DNA of 58,251 nt from Phoronis australis (lineage: Eukaryota > Phoronida > Phoronidae): contig NMRA01000122.1 of assembly GCA_002633005.1 (NCBI GenBank), forward strand, positions 854,518 through 912,768. The letters are read 5' to 3'. The notes under the pieces were generated by a model. The model was not told the origin of the DNA. It ran no database searches and saw only the letters and a program-made list of their open reading frames with translations. Positions within the stretch are counted from its first letter, which is position 1, and the number at the start of each line of letters is the position of its first letter. The translations under genes were made by a program, and so were the position numbers. Positions 1 to 10,621 of the stretch are shown in pieces.

Positions 1-373
1 GGTCCATAGCTCCATCAACAAGTAAACTGTTTATGATGTGAAGGAGCTGGCTCTTCTCCTCTGGGCTCATGCTTTTCAGGTTAGAGTATTTAACTCCATC
101 CGGCCCGGGAGCCGAGTCTTTACTTATCGAACGTAGGGTTGCATCTAGTTCTTCAAATGAGACTGGTTGTTCATTGTTTTGATCATTCTCCTCGATATGC
201 TGGTTCACTGTGCGTAATGCTTGCTGGACAATGTCAGGGCCATCTGGCTGCAGTTGGGTCTGGTATCTTAGAAGGAAGGCTTCGCCTTTTTCCTGGTTTG
301 TAGCAAGCGTCTTACTGTTAGGTCCCTGGATGAGTTGAGGTGCAGGTCCTGCTCCGGTTGAGATTCTTTTCAT
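1..373 (-). mobile_element. Non-LTR retrotransposon (LINE) reverse transcriptase fragment
   Basis: On the minus strand the frame is open from an ATG at 373-371 to the window edge, about 124 codons. It contains the run SAPGPDGVKYSNLK followed by a leucine-rich helix. That is the N-terminal finger block of LINE reverse transcriptases of the Jockey/CR1/RTE type, which normally precedes the catalytic palm. An in-frame TAG lies two codons before the ATG, so the upstream part is broken or truncated. The catalytic YxDD motif would lie outside the window. Clade cannot be assigned from this piece. The motif is seen directly; the family call rests on knowledge of LINE RTs. Confidence 0.8.
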
Positions 374-2149
374 TTCCTAATTCTGTGAAAGAGGTCGAAT
401 TCCGTGAATTTTATCTATTATTGTGCCGAACAAGTGTCTCTTAGAAGTTAAATTTGACCCTTGTAGTATACACTGGTGTAACATTGGTGTATCCTTTTTA
501 CCCACCCGTTACAAATTTTGATAATTTTCCTTTTAGTTGGATGTTTGTGAACTTTATTTTCCATTTTCCGTGCTGCAAACGATTGGGTAAACAACACTTT
601 TATTACTAATACTATGCTAACGCTGCACTAACATCAAATGAACTGCTCTTTTGTTTACCCCAAGGGGTACGTGTTATGACTAAAATTGTTGACTAATCTA
701 TTAATAAAACTGAATATTTTCACATTATGATACTGTCATGACATCACCTTTCAATTTTTACTTATATACGTATGTGTTATCTTAAAAAAAGAAAAATTGC
801 TGTTTTTCATCTGTTGAATTCATTTCGGGCTGTACTATTCAAAACCTATGGTGGCAGTAAAACAATTATCTTCTCAATCAGCACCACCTTTGTTAAGCTG
901 TGTTAACTTTTACGGGCCAACTCCAACTCGGGGACAGTTGTATGACTTAGAGTAGAGTTCAGGAAGAACTACTTCCACTGACCTTGCATGTTAATTTCAA
1001 AAGGGCCATTGTGTGTGAGGACTAGTTACACCTTTCAAGCCCAGAATGGTTGACACCAGGGGTAGTGCTGTTGTTACACCGGCATAACATCGCTGTTAGT
1101 GTTACACACCGATTTAACACAGTGACGGCAACTTTGAAACACACATTAGTGTTACACCAACACGGCCATTTCACCAAACCCAATAAAATGGTGAGACGTA
1201 TATTTTGGCAAGAGGGGTGATGTTTTAACACTTCAGCCTAGAATTGTTCCTGTATTCTCAGACCCTGTAAAGTTGCTGTTCGCGTCAAATTTGAATGACA
1301 CCAAACATCTTGTGTAAAGCTTAGTACAATTCATGATAAAAGCCACAAGTAAAAGCTTGGTTTAATCCATGAAATGCTTTCCATTGATGAAACTCAGCCT
1401 GTGTTTGGTAAATAAGAACAAATGAAACAGCATCGTTAATCTTTTGATTTATATGAGAATTTCATGTTCCCATTGGAGTTTTGTTTAAAGACCATCCTCA
1501 TGTTAGTTTTGACAGTTTTAGGAACTTTGAATGTTAAAACTTATGTTTTTAAAAACAGTCAATGTAGAAGTGCTATTTATGTTTAAAGGGCATGGTCTTC
1601 TGACAAAAAACAACGTTTTATTCAGGCCCTTACTCTTACAAAATCAGTCTTTTTTCTTTCTCATATTTGGCAAAAATACCAGGTCGCCAAGCGAAAACTG
1701 AGGTTGCCAAAACTGAAAACAAAATTACCGGTACTAACAGATTAGGTTACCAAAAAAGGTCGCACGGCTGTAACGGCACCCTTCCCCAGTCCCATAAATA
1801 TACGTACATTCAGTCTTTCAGCCTCTAACTCAGTTTTTCCTCCATTCCTCCTACGGACGAGCATAGGATGCAGACGACTGCATGGCCTGGTAGCGCGAAT
1901 TTCGCAGATCTTGCCCGATTTTTGCCGAACAATTCCGATTTCTGACTGTTCGAGACAGTTACGACTGAATCGCGATGCTGCGCGTTTTGGTCAGGAATGA
2001 GCAATCCTACTAATTCCTGTGCCCTGGCTAAAAACAACCCTACTGGATCCAAATTCCAATTTTGATTGTGTTTGCTAACAAATGTTTGCCAGTTTACCAG
2101 TGCAGTGAAATCTGGAATTTATTAGTTTCAACGCGACTGTCATTGTCAG
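374..2149. other. Non-coding stretch upstream of the ATP-grasp gene
   Basis: I see no convincing exon here. Short reading frames lack recognisable motifs and codon character. The interval 1040-1170 carries several imperfect copies of an AGTGTTACACC-like word. Upstream exons and the promoter of the ATP-grasp gene could lie here or off the window, because the first recognised exon opens with a splice acceptor rather than a start codon. Confidence 0.5.
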
Positions 2150-2536
2150 CAACTGCTGAAATTGTCGTCATTGTTGTTAGACTGGCTGTTAAACCATAGT
2201 GTGTCAGTGGACTTTGACTTATTTAGGGCTTCAGCCGAGGACTACAAACCTCTCAAGGACAAGATCCTTCTATGCATCGCCACTCGAGTGTTCGTAGCTG
2301 CCGAAGACGAACTGCATAACTCGTTCTGGGTTACATTGAAAGAGATGGGGCTTAAATCAATTCACCTAGTGCTCGACAAGAGTGAGGTCAACAGGTACTG
2401 GTGTACAAAGATGAAGTCTTTGGGAATCATTGACGAGTTTAATGTCGACGGGTTGATCAGTGAGAAAAAGGATGACCGATCTGTAGACGAAATTAGCGAC
2501 GGAATAATCAACTGGCTAAGTGAGAAAAACATCAAA
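2150..2536 (+). CDS. ATP-grasp gene, N-terminal exon
   Basis: The exon encodes about 129 residues of the N-terminal domain, including LLCIATRVFVAAEDELHNSF and GIIDEFNVDGLISEK. This fits the Rossmann-like pre-ATP-grasp domain. The 3' end is a clean donor, AAA then GTAAGC at 2537. An in-frame TAG lies upstream near 2132, so the exon must start at an acceptor. CAG ending at 2149 gives phase 0, matching every other intron in the gene. TTAG ending at 2180 is an alternative and would give phase 1. There is no ATG, so this is not the first coding exon. Confidence 0.65.
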
Positions 2537-5500
2537 GTAAGCGTTTTATAGTCGATGTTAACTATACTTTACTCCACAATATTAGCCTCGAATGGCAGAT
2601 ACAACTGTGTAATAACCCATAAAGGTATCTCATTAGTGACGGGAATCCGAGGCCGGATTCGAACCCGAGCCTCAAGAGTTTCGAGTTGCCGACTTTACCA
2701 CTACACCACTCAGCGACTGACGTCATCAAACGTGAAAATAGAATACTTAAATGAGCACGCGCAACAATCGCATGTTCAGCAAAGGGCATTTTAAACGCTA
2801 TGAAAAATAAGACGCATAATTTCCATAAAAACGGTATTTTAATTCAGTGGATTTTTTCTCTCGTGTTCTCTCACTTGTAAATCACTGATCTCCAATTTGA
2901 ATGCGGGTATCGTGTCGTCGGGATCCTTTGACTTGAGCATTATAGTCAGTTACTAGTGGTAACCTACTTCAGCAGACGATATTTTCCCGGTCGAAGCTTA
3001 GCGTGATAAAATGTGTTGTAAGCTATAATAGTTGCTAAACCTTAATTTATATATTCACTTTATTTCTATTTTGTTTAAATTTTCAATTGGTTTTGAGTAT
3101 AAGCATTATTTGTCAAAAATAGCTCTGCTTTTCTTAAAAGGTCACGACCTCCGATCCCGGGCCTCTGACATAGAAAATAGTTACAAAGCCGAGGCGAGTC
3201 GAGAAAGGTAGATCGATCCATCGCAATGTTTCTCGTTCAGTATGTGGTACACGCCCCTCGGGCGATAATTCTCCAAAATCCACTCGGGCTCTAGATGGGG
3301 GGATAATGACTTCGCCATGTAATAATCTATATTTATGATCATGTTGAATTATATATGATAATTGCAGAGATATAAGTTCAACCCCACTTCATTTCAGAAT
3401 TCGCTCTCGTCAGCATCCGTAGCAATGCTATTCAGATGTCAAAAAGGATGATCTTTATTATTATTTAACACCACCTAGTGAATATCGAGTTGCCAATAGA
3501 CGGGTAAAGATGTTGAGCTATATTTGATGACGTTAGTGTTGAGCTCTTATCAGCTTTAAGTATAAAACTCGAATACCGATGGAGACTACGGTGTATATTT
3601 TCAACAGGTAAACGGAGGCTGTTTTTTCGGCGATTTCTCTAGTATGGTGGGAGGATATCTTTGTGAAAAGCTCGGCATACGTGGGGATAGCTACGAGAGC
3701 ACCATGGCTGCCTATTTGAAGGATATCACTCAAGAGTACGTCCTTAAATGTCCTCAAGCAGCGAAGGCAAGTAATCATGTACCGAGAACGCGTAGCTGGA
3801 AAACTTCGCTTTTTCCCATAGCTTAAAGCTGTTATAAAGCGAACTTCCGTCAAAGTTTAAAGAAGCATGGAACGCGAAGGCTCATCGAAAATATCTTTTA
3901 AACATATCCTGACGAAAGTANTGGCGGGAATCCGAGACCGGATTCGAACCCGAGCCTCAAGAGTTTCGAGTCGCCGACTTTACCACTACACCACTCAGCG
4001 ACGACGTCATCGAACGTGAAAATAGAATTCTTAAATGAGCACGCGCAACAATCGCATGTTCAGCAAAGAGCATTTTATACGCTATGAAAAATAAGACGCA
4101 TAATTTCCATGAAAACGGTATTTTAATTCAGTGGATTTTTCTCTCGTGTTCTCACACTTGTAAATCACTGATCTCCAATTTGAATGCGGGTATCGTGTCG
4201 TTGGGATCCTTTGACTTGAGCATTATAGTCAGTTACTAGTGGTAACCTACTTTAGCATACGATATTTTCCCGGTCGAAGCTTAGCGCGATAAAATGTGTA
4301 GTAAGCTATAATAGTTGCTAAACTTTAATTTATATATTCACTTTATTTCTATTTTGTTTAAATTTTCAATTGGTTTTGAGTATAAGCATTATTTGACAAA
4401 AATAGCTCGGCTTTTCTTAAAAGGTCACGACCTCCGATCCCGGGCCTCTGACATAGAAAATAGTTACAAAGCCGAGGCGAGTCGAGAAAGGTAGATCGAT
4501 TCATCGCAATGTTTCTCGTTCAGTATGTGGTATACGCCCCTCGGGCGATAATTCTCCAAAATCCACTCGGGCTCTAGATAACGGGGGATAATGACTATAT
4601 TTATGATCATGTTGAATTATATATGATAATTGCAGAGATATAAGTTCAACCCCACTTCATTTCAGAATTCACTTTCGTCAGCATCCGTAGCAATGCTATT
4701 CAGATGTCAAAAAGGATGATCTTTATTATTATTTAACACCACCTAGTGAATATCGAGTTGCCAATAGACGGGTAAAGATGTTGAGCTATATTTGATGACG
4801 TTAGCGTTGAGCTCTTATCAGCTTTAAGGATAAAACTCGAATACCAATGGAGAATACGGTGTATATTTTCAACAGGTAAACGGAGGATGTTTTTTCGGCG
4901 ATTTCTCTAGTATGGTGGGAGGATATCTTTGTGAAAAGCTCGGCATACGTGGGGATAGCTACGAGAGCACCATGGCTGCCTATTTGAAGGATATCACTCA
5001 AGAGTACGTCCTTAAATGTCCTCAAGCAGCGAAGGCAAGTAATCATGTACCGAGAACGCGTAGCTGGAAAACTTCGCTTTTTCCCATAGCTTAAAGCTGT
5101 TATAAAGCGAACTTCCGTCAAAGTTTAAAGAAGCATGGAACGCGAAGGCTCATCGAAAATATCTTTTAAACATATCCTGACGAAAGTACCATCTCACAAG
5201 TTTGGTACAGAGTAATTCACTTTCCCCTGTGAGGATATTTCAAAAAAATCACAAAATTCCAGATTTTTGAAATACACGCGGAAAACTCTGTGGTTACCAC
5301 AGTGTTTCGAATCTCCCTCCCACTTACGATTAATGCGCGCAAGCGCTCTCAGTCAGTTGCTTGAAATCGCTTGAGGTCAAAGGTCACATTTTCCATATAA
5401 GGGAAATGCGCTATGTCTACGTCTTGCTATTCCAAATAAGGAGACGTGCCTTGCCTTGTGGGAAAAAAGTCCACAAATTGGCGAGCAGTTGAAATTTAAA

Positions 5501-8500
5501 ACTAAAAAATAGTTTGATATGAACAGAAATTAAAAATCTTCACGAACAAACCATATAAATGGTGAACAAGTTGAATCATGTTTCAGTGGCAGCGAACCAC
5601 TTTCAGTATTGCAATTTAGTCTGTTTATTGCGTTCCAGGCCTCGTTAAAACATAGTTTTGGTTTATACCGCTACAAAAATTATTCCAATTTGTTCTTTAA
5701 TGATATGAGAAATGATTTCTGGACGTGGGAAGAAGTGAGTTTGTTATAGCTTGAGACAATGCTCGACAACCAAGATCCTGCATGAGCCTGGCCTCAATCA
5801 AGTATCATTAGCCAGATGTTTTTTTCCGTGCCCATAAATCGTCTCTCCTCTCATTTGAGACAGCAACTAATTGACATCATGTACCAATTTTATAGCAGCT
5901 TTAATTGTAACCTTTTTGGGAGTCAGGAGCATTTTTGTCACTGTATGCCAAACAGAAAGTGACCCAGTGTTGGGCCCTTCTGCCTGCAATTGGAAACGGG
6001 CAATTTAAAGCTGCATTTTGCAGTGTTCAGCTCGCTAAAATGAAAATGGATTTATACATTTTTCTCGTATAAAATCGTTCTCATAACACTTCTTATGGTA
6101 TTGGGATTTTATTTTCCTTACCAATAAGAACATCAAAACCATCAGCGACTCACGAAAACACCATAGTTCATTGGGGTGGGTACGAATTAAAAAACGGCGC
6201 GCATTGCCTGTGACTTCAGCCCGATTTTATGAGAGGAAAGGCCCAATTTCATTTTCGTTTTTAGCGAGCAAAGCAAGGTGAAATGTAACGTTTATCCTTT
6301 TTCAGAGTATCAACTTTTGCATATTTGTTATCGTCAGTTATTTTATTGTGTAATTAGTATGAAAAACGTCAAGTTTTGACAACGACGCTATTGATAGAAG
6401 AAACGTCGGATGGAGAGGAACGACACTTACCCTCCGGACTTTCTTCTCATGTAAATCTGGACAGCTTGCATTGCATAATCTCAAGCTCGTGCATTTTACC
6501 TCAAACGGGTGACTGCTTCTCAGTGAACAATAGTGGTAAGTGCCAAAGGGCATACGTTCGGATCAGTGACTTGCTACCTCCAATTTTTTGTAACTTATAC
6601 CGCTGACAGGCTCAAGGCCGAAACCAATGAGAACTAGGATTCCTCTTTAAATCATATAAAGGATAGTATGTTTATTCGATCTGTAAACAACAAATTACAA
6701 AACATTAGAAACTAACTAATCTAAATAACAATTACTTGTCAAACACTATTTATAATTCCGATATAAACATAAGTTACCGTAATAAGATTCCTAGCTTATT
6801 ATTTTGGTAAATCTAAACACATTACTGATCTAATTTCCATGATAACTACATCATATTCAAACATACTTGTATTAAACTATTTAAACTTTCGTTATTTCTT
6901 ATTCACGACATTTTTCATAATAGTCAAACATATTTCTGAGCTTTCTATTTGACAATACTTCTAAATAAACCGTATTTTACTTAAACATTACAATACGAAT
7001 AATAGTAAATAACTACTTACTTCTGTGGAGGAATCAAAGTCCTGCTACATCGGTTTTAACTTCATAAACTGCTTCACTACGTCTTAACCCGTTTACATCT
7101 CTGTTCTGAACTGCTGTAAAATGCCTTCTCATTCAGAATTTATATGATTCTAACCCTATGACTAATTTAGTCACTTTTCATGAATTTACTTGCCCTTACC
7201 AAATTTGTCACCGAATTCTCTTGTCAATGAATAGCTCTAGTGTACTACGAACATGGCCATATTTAAAGGTTATTTCTTGGAATATATCCTATTATACATA
7301 GAACTCACTACAACTGCTGCACGGAACTATATGAGTAACACTATTACATAATAAGCCATGTTTCCTAGAGTCATCAACCCACACACTGCACTCATCCCAT
7401 CAGCTCTAGTCACATGCCCGATTCTAACGTAAACATAAACACAACAGAACTGTTTTACACAGGGGGCAGTTGTCACGGTGCGAGTTGTCATGATGCAACA
7501 CACGACAGTTGGTCGCAAACTGGATTAGTATGGAACACTTAAACATGCGCATGCTTGCATAAACAATAACTAACATCAAACCATGTGAAATGCCAGCGGA
7601 TTACCCGTTTATACACTATTCAGCAAGGGCATTGAAAGGCAACCCTTTTCCGCCCTACCCCAATTGTGTTTAGACGTGTAGTTGATGACTGTAGCAACTG
7701 ATCGAGTGTAACTCGCTCTACCTCTCAACCTGGTGTCAAAATAGCCGCCGCGATGTCAACTTGCTCCGTGTCGGTCGTGTTTACACACACACACTTGCGC
7801 CGCCTGATCAGCACTTTCGTGTTAGTTACTCCGTGACAGTTTTTCCTGTGTGAACGAGGCTTATGATTCTTTCCTTAGAAATAAGTTTTTTGAGAGTTTG
7901 AGTGAGCTCTAATTATTTTTCAGTATGGAGTGCGTAGTTACTCTGTGCAGACAGCGAAGGATCTCCAGGAAGCGTTAAGCAAACTGACGTTTCCCGTAGT
8001 CATGAAGCCCGTCTGCGGAAGTGGCGCTGTTGGCTGCAAGATTCAGTACAATACAGCTTGTTGCTTCAAATACTTTGAAGAATTGTCCTTTGGAATAGCT
8101 CATGGGACAACAGCATGTGAAAAACTGGCGTATTCCCAAGCGGTAAGACTTGATAATTTGACACTGACAACAGATAGCGATAAAGGTAGATTGATAATTC
8201 TTGGCATCATCAAAATTAAACGTATATCCTAACCTCAAATACTGTTCACGGGCTTTAAATTTAAGTTAAATAGGTAAAATACTGCGTATAACGCCTAAGC
8301 GTAGGAAAAGCACTAACACGTCTTTCGTTTCATCCAATTTCTAAATCTGGTGTGCAAGACAGGACGAGTTCATGGGAACGAAAGTCAAACTTTTATGGGG
8401 CATTTGCGCAGGGTTTTGCAAGTTACAAGTCGATATGTTAATGCCTGTTGACAAGAGAGGATGGCAATAAGAACGACCCAAACCCCTAGTAACCCTAACG

Positions 8501-9396
8501 GCGAAAATAAAGTCCTCATTTGAAACACGTTATTTAGTACGGAAGAGGATCAAAAGTTGGGCAATATTAAAATGAATATTGAAAAAAGTTGTTTGTGCGC
8601 ATCTTACATTATTTACCTTTTTGTTGAGACACTTCGATCTCTCAATCATCGGCAATTACAACCTAAACGAGCAATGTTTTCATTTTATCAGGTGATTGTC
8701 ATGGAGTATCTGCAAGGTGTTAAATATGAAATAGACGTGGTGATTTCAAGAGGAAAGTTGGTCGGCGGTTCGATTTTGGAGAGGGGTCCTGCTCCTCTTC
8801 CGAACTTTTGGTACACTTCGTTCATTCTTCCGGGTGGCAATTCGGAAAAGGTACAAAGAGAGCTAATTGAAGCAGCCTACCAGTGCTGCATAGCCGTCGG
8901 TCTTTACCAAGGGGTTTACAATGTAGAGTTCATCCGTGGAAAAGATGACACAGCAACGCCCAAGTTACTCGAAATTAATCCTCGCCCAGCAGGCGTGAGC
9001 GTGAGTGCGCTAGTGCAAACTGCGTACGGATATGATACTCGGATCATACATACGCTGCTTCGTTGTGGCGTTGAAACGTCACTTGCTGACATGAAAATTG
9101 AACCGCAAACACACGTGGCTGCGTATTACTTCGATTTATTCCAAAACAGAGAGAAACTGAATACCTCGTTTGGTCACATGTTATCTAATGCTGTGGAGTA
9201 CGGCGTAAGGATGCTAAATATAGGAGTGAAAACAATGACGGAAATGATGTACGAAAATCCCGATTATGAACCCCGCTCCACTCTAGGTGTGTTTACCTCG
9301 AGTGAATCGAAGGCTGGCGTGATCACAAAATTATGTCGATTTCTCGTTGACTCAAAATATTTTGACAGTATGGAAGAAGCTCTGATGCAGTTTTGA
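2150..9396 (+). CDS. ATP-grasp ligase, carnosine-synthase-like, multi-exon gene (5' end incomplete)
   Basis: The gene is predicted from exons 2150-2536, 3608-3766 (repeated at 4876-5034), 7924-8142 and 8692-9396. All exons join in phase 0 and give about 489 residues when the repeated exon is used once. It looks like an ATP-grasp enzyme, which couples ATP hydrolysis to joining a carboxylate and an amine through an acyl-phosphate. Carnosine synthase CARNS1 and bacterial dipeptide ligases are the relatives I have in mind. Visible parts are the N-terminal pre-grasp domain, the nucleotide-binding loop (VVMKPVCGSGAVG), the second grasp lobe (VMEYLQGVKYEIDVV) and the metal-binding end (VEFIRG then LLEINPRPAG). 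These active-site stretches look intact. The substrate cannot be read from the sequence. No start codon or signal peptide was found, so upstream exons are probably missing. A broken paralogue lies at 23361-24656. Confidence 0.75.
2641..2715 (-). repeat. tRNA-like sequence (tRNA-derived SINE head or tRNA pseudogene)
   Basis: The minus strand reads as a tRNA-type internal promoter. An A-box-like stretch is TGGTGTAGTGGTAAAG and a perfect B box, GGTTCGAATCC, lies at 2655-2665. An anticodon-loop-like CTCGAAA lies between them. The acceptor and T stems pair poorly, so a functional tRNA is unlikely. It lies in an intron and recurs at 3926-4001 as part of a larger tandem duplication. Confidence 0.55.
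3608..3766 (+). CDS. ATP-grasp gene, internal exon (first copy)
   Basis: The exon is 159 bases, 53 codons, phase 0 at both ends. It starts after TTTTCAACAG and ends at AAG followed by GCAAGT, a non-canonical GC donor in otherwise ideal context. It encodes the end of the pre-grasp domain and the start of the grasp fold, including YLCEKLGIRGDSYEST and LKDITQEYVL. This matches the family pattern of a LAExLGLxG segment followed by a K-x2-T segment before the ATP-binding lobe. It supplies the part missing between the exons at 2150 and 7924. Confidence 0.7.
3921..3921. other. Single unresolved base at a duplication junction
   Basis: One n separates the two copies of the 1.27 kb repeat. Similar single n characters lie at repeat junctions at 46298 and 54605, which suggests contig joins rather than miscalled bases. 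Confidence 0.8.
3926..4001 (-). repeat. tRNA-like sequence, second copy
   Basis: Second copy of the tRNA-like unit at 2641-2715, with the B box intact at 3940-3950 on the minus strand. It differs by a few substitutions and one short indel. Confidence 0.55.
4876..5034 (+). CDS. ATP-grasp gene, internal exon (second copy)
   Basis: Exact-length copy of exon 3608-3766. The codon for the fourth residue differs silently (GGC to GGA) and I see no amino-acid change. The acceptor AACAG and the GC donor are both kept. Because the exon is phase 0 at both ends and 159 bases long, using both copies would add 53 residues in frame. A duplicated grasp segment would probably disturb the fold, so exclusive use of one copy, or an assembly artefact, is more likely. 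Confidence 0.6.
5189..5734. other. Intronic sequence, no gene seen
   Basis: Part of the large intron before the exon at 7924. It contains the DR1-like site described separately. No exon with family motifs was found. Confidence 0.5.
5374..5386 (+). promoter_or_regulatory. Perfect DR1 nuclear-receptor half-site pair
   Basis: AGGTCA-A-AGGTCA is a perfect direct repeat with one spacer base, the consensus for RXR/HNF4/PPAR-type receptors. It is intronic in the ATP-grasp gene. One 13-base match is weak evidence for function by itself. Confidence 0.3.
5735..6180 (+). repeat. Intronic segment shared with 21794-22450 and 57948-58251
   Basis: Starting at GTGAGTTTGTTA the sequence matches 21794 onward and the window-end copy. 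Shared landmarks are GCCTGGCCTCAATCAAGTATC, quoted only in part, and TTGGGCCCTTCTGCCTGC. The homology begins at a GTGAGT word in all copies. It is probably old intron sequence shared by duplicated ATP-grasp loci rather than a mobile element, because coding homology follows it both here (7924) and there (23361). Confidence 0.6.
6181..7923. other. Long AT-rich intron, no gene seen
   Basis: This is the remaining intron up to the TTTTTCAG acceptor at 7923. 6610-7320 is strongly AT-rich. Short reading frames here have no family motif. Confidence 0.5.
7924..8142 (+). CDS. ATP-grasp gene, nucleotide-binding-loop exon
   Basis: 73 codons, phase 0 at both ends, between TTTTTCAG and a GTAAGA donor at 8143. 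It encodes YGVRSYSVQTAKDLQEAL and then FPVVMKPVCGSGAVGCKI. The latter is the flexible glycine-rich loop with the ATP-contacting lysine of the ATP-grasp fold. The second half of this exon recurs at 23361-23487 in the pseudogene. Confidence 0.85.
8692..9396 (+). CDS. ATP-grasp gene, terminal exon
   Basis: 234 codons and a TGA at 9394-9396, after the acceptor TTTATCAG. It encodes VMEYLQGVKYEIDVVISRG, a central region with PAPLPNFWYTSFILPGG, and the metal-binding EFIRG...LLEINPRPAG signature. About 130 C-terminal residues follow, including FDSMEEALMQF at the end. The reading frame is uninterrupted. A slightly longer open frame starts upstream at 8557, but that part is intron. Confidence 0.85.
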   Translation: MIVMEYLQGVKYEIDVVISRGKLVGGSILERGPAPLPNFWYTSFILPGGNSEKVQRELIEAAYQCCIAVGLYQGVYNVEFIRGKDDTATPKLLEINPRPAGVSVSALVQTAYGYDTRIIHTLLRCGVETSLADMKIEPQTHVAAYYFDLFQNREKLNTSFGHMLSNAVEYGVRMLNIGVKTMTEMMYENPDYEPRSTLGVFTSSESKAGVITKLCRFLVDSKYFDSMEEALMQF

Positions 9397-10621
9397 ACGG
9401 ACATTTCCAACCTTTCAGTTCGTTAACACTGAGCACCACACATCAAGGCGAGCAAAATATCAAAAACGAGCCGTGTTGTCCGAAAACTGGCGGCAATTTA
9501 CAGGATTCCCGTAAAAGTATTATCGCCGTATAATATTTTATTCGTTGTTTTTGTCGATTCGTTTTCGCAGCAGTCATTTTCTTCAATCTAATCCCGAAAG
9601 ATCAAAGTGCACACAGGACAATGCTTTTTGTCGCCACAGATAGTCAGTGGTGTTATCTCATGTTTGCATCAGGAGACTGAATTGGCGAACAGTTAGTAGT
9701 TCACGTATTGAACCCCATTATTTCCTACAGGTATAACTCTTCAAATGTCAAATGTCTTCAGTTGTCAATTGATGTTATGTCACTATATTGATGAAAAGAC
9801 GTCTTATGAGCATAAAAGTAATGCCCTGACCGTGAATTCCGTGAAGTACCTTTCAAAAGTAGCCCTTTTATTCTATTAGCTAGTGCAACCAAGGTCCGCT
9901 TAGGCAGCGAATACGATCGTTAAAACAAGTCTAATTTTGGGAACGCTTACCACGTATCATTGGCGCAAAAATAACTTCATTAGACCACTGTGATTCTTTA
10001 AGTTGGGCTAAAGGGTCCAATGATATTGAAAGCGAAAAAGGATAAAAAACCTAGCATTTTTAAATTGGCCCACAGAATTGAGGCCGTTGGGTTCAATAGG
10101 GCCGTCCCGGATTACATGGCGATACAACTCTTTTTGTCCCGAAGATAAGAAAGTGCGTGACCTCGTTTTGGAAATCAGGCCCATTTTCGTGTCTTTCATT
10201 GATTGGGAAGGCAAAGAATTTCACATCACGCATCTACGGGTATTTGTCCAGTTTATCAAACTTTCTCACATCGGAGTTGCAGCCCACAGCACTTCGCCAT
10301 CACTTGCACACGCGTTTATGCACTGCTCTTGATTTTGTTTATTTCGATCACTGCCCGTTTTATTAATATGCAACTATTCTAGTCAAAGGTGGTCGCCATA
10401 CTCGGTAACTGTAAACCGAAAGGGGTTTCCCAGACTTCAACAAATGGGGATGACTTAATGTTATGACGTCGGTCACATTACTTTAACCAATCAGAAGCCA
10501 TGTTAAATAACGTGACATAGCCCTGCGAAAGAGTGTAGAGGGCTTTCGCAGTGAGCAGGTCCGAGCAAGAGCCGAGAGGAGCAAGACGGCTTAACCAGTC
10601 GTGGGCCGCATGCGGCTATCT
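9397..10621. other. Intergenic, no gene seen
   Basis: 3' flank of the ATP-grasp gene. A word near 10096 (GGGCCGTCCCGGATTACA) has a weaker partner near 11163, so some of this is probably old repeat. I see no coding signature. Confidence 0.45.

Larger units (their letters stand above)
2641..3920. repeat. 1.27 kb tandem duplication, copy 1
   Basis: This stretch is repeated almost exactly at 3922-5188, with a single n at the junction (3921). It begins in the tRNA-like sequence and contains the ATP-grasp exon at 3608-3766 with both splice sites. The copies differ by scattered substitutions and a few short indels, which account for the spacing shifting from 1285 to 1268 bases. Confidence 0.9.
3922..5188. 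repeat. 1.27 kb tandem duplication, copy 2
   Basis: Direct repeat of 2641-3920, oriented head to tail. After 5188 the sequence becomes unique while copy 1 runs into the n. This is the pattern expected if two overlapping contig ends were joined without collapsing, but a true recent tandem duplication would look the same. Confidence 0.9.

Noticed and set aside
2555-2794. Open frames on both strands over the tRNA-like unit
   Set aside because: They overlap a tRNA-derived repeat and have no protein motif.
3533-3853. Minus-strand open frame of 106 codons, repeated at 4801-5121
   Set aside because: It is antisense to the ATP-grasp exon and is duplicated only because the exon is.
6376-6606. Open frame of 76 codons in the ATP-grasp intron as a missing exon
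   Set aside because: Its peptide shows no ATP-grasp motif, and the phase-0 chain from 3766 or 5034 to 7924 is already continuous for the family.
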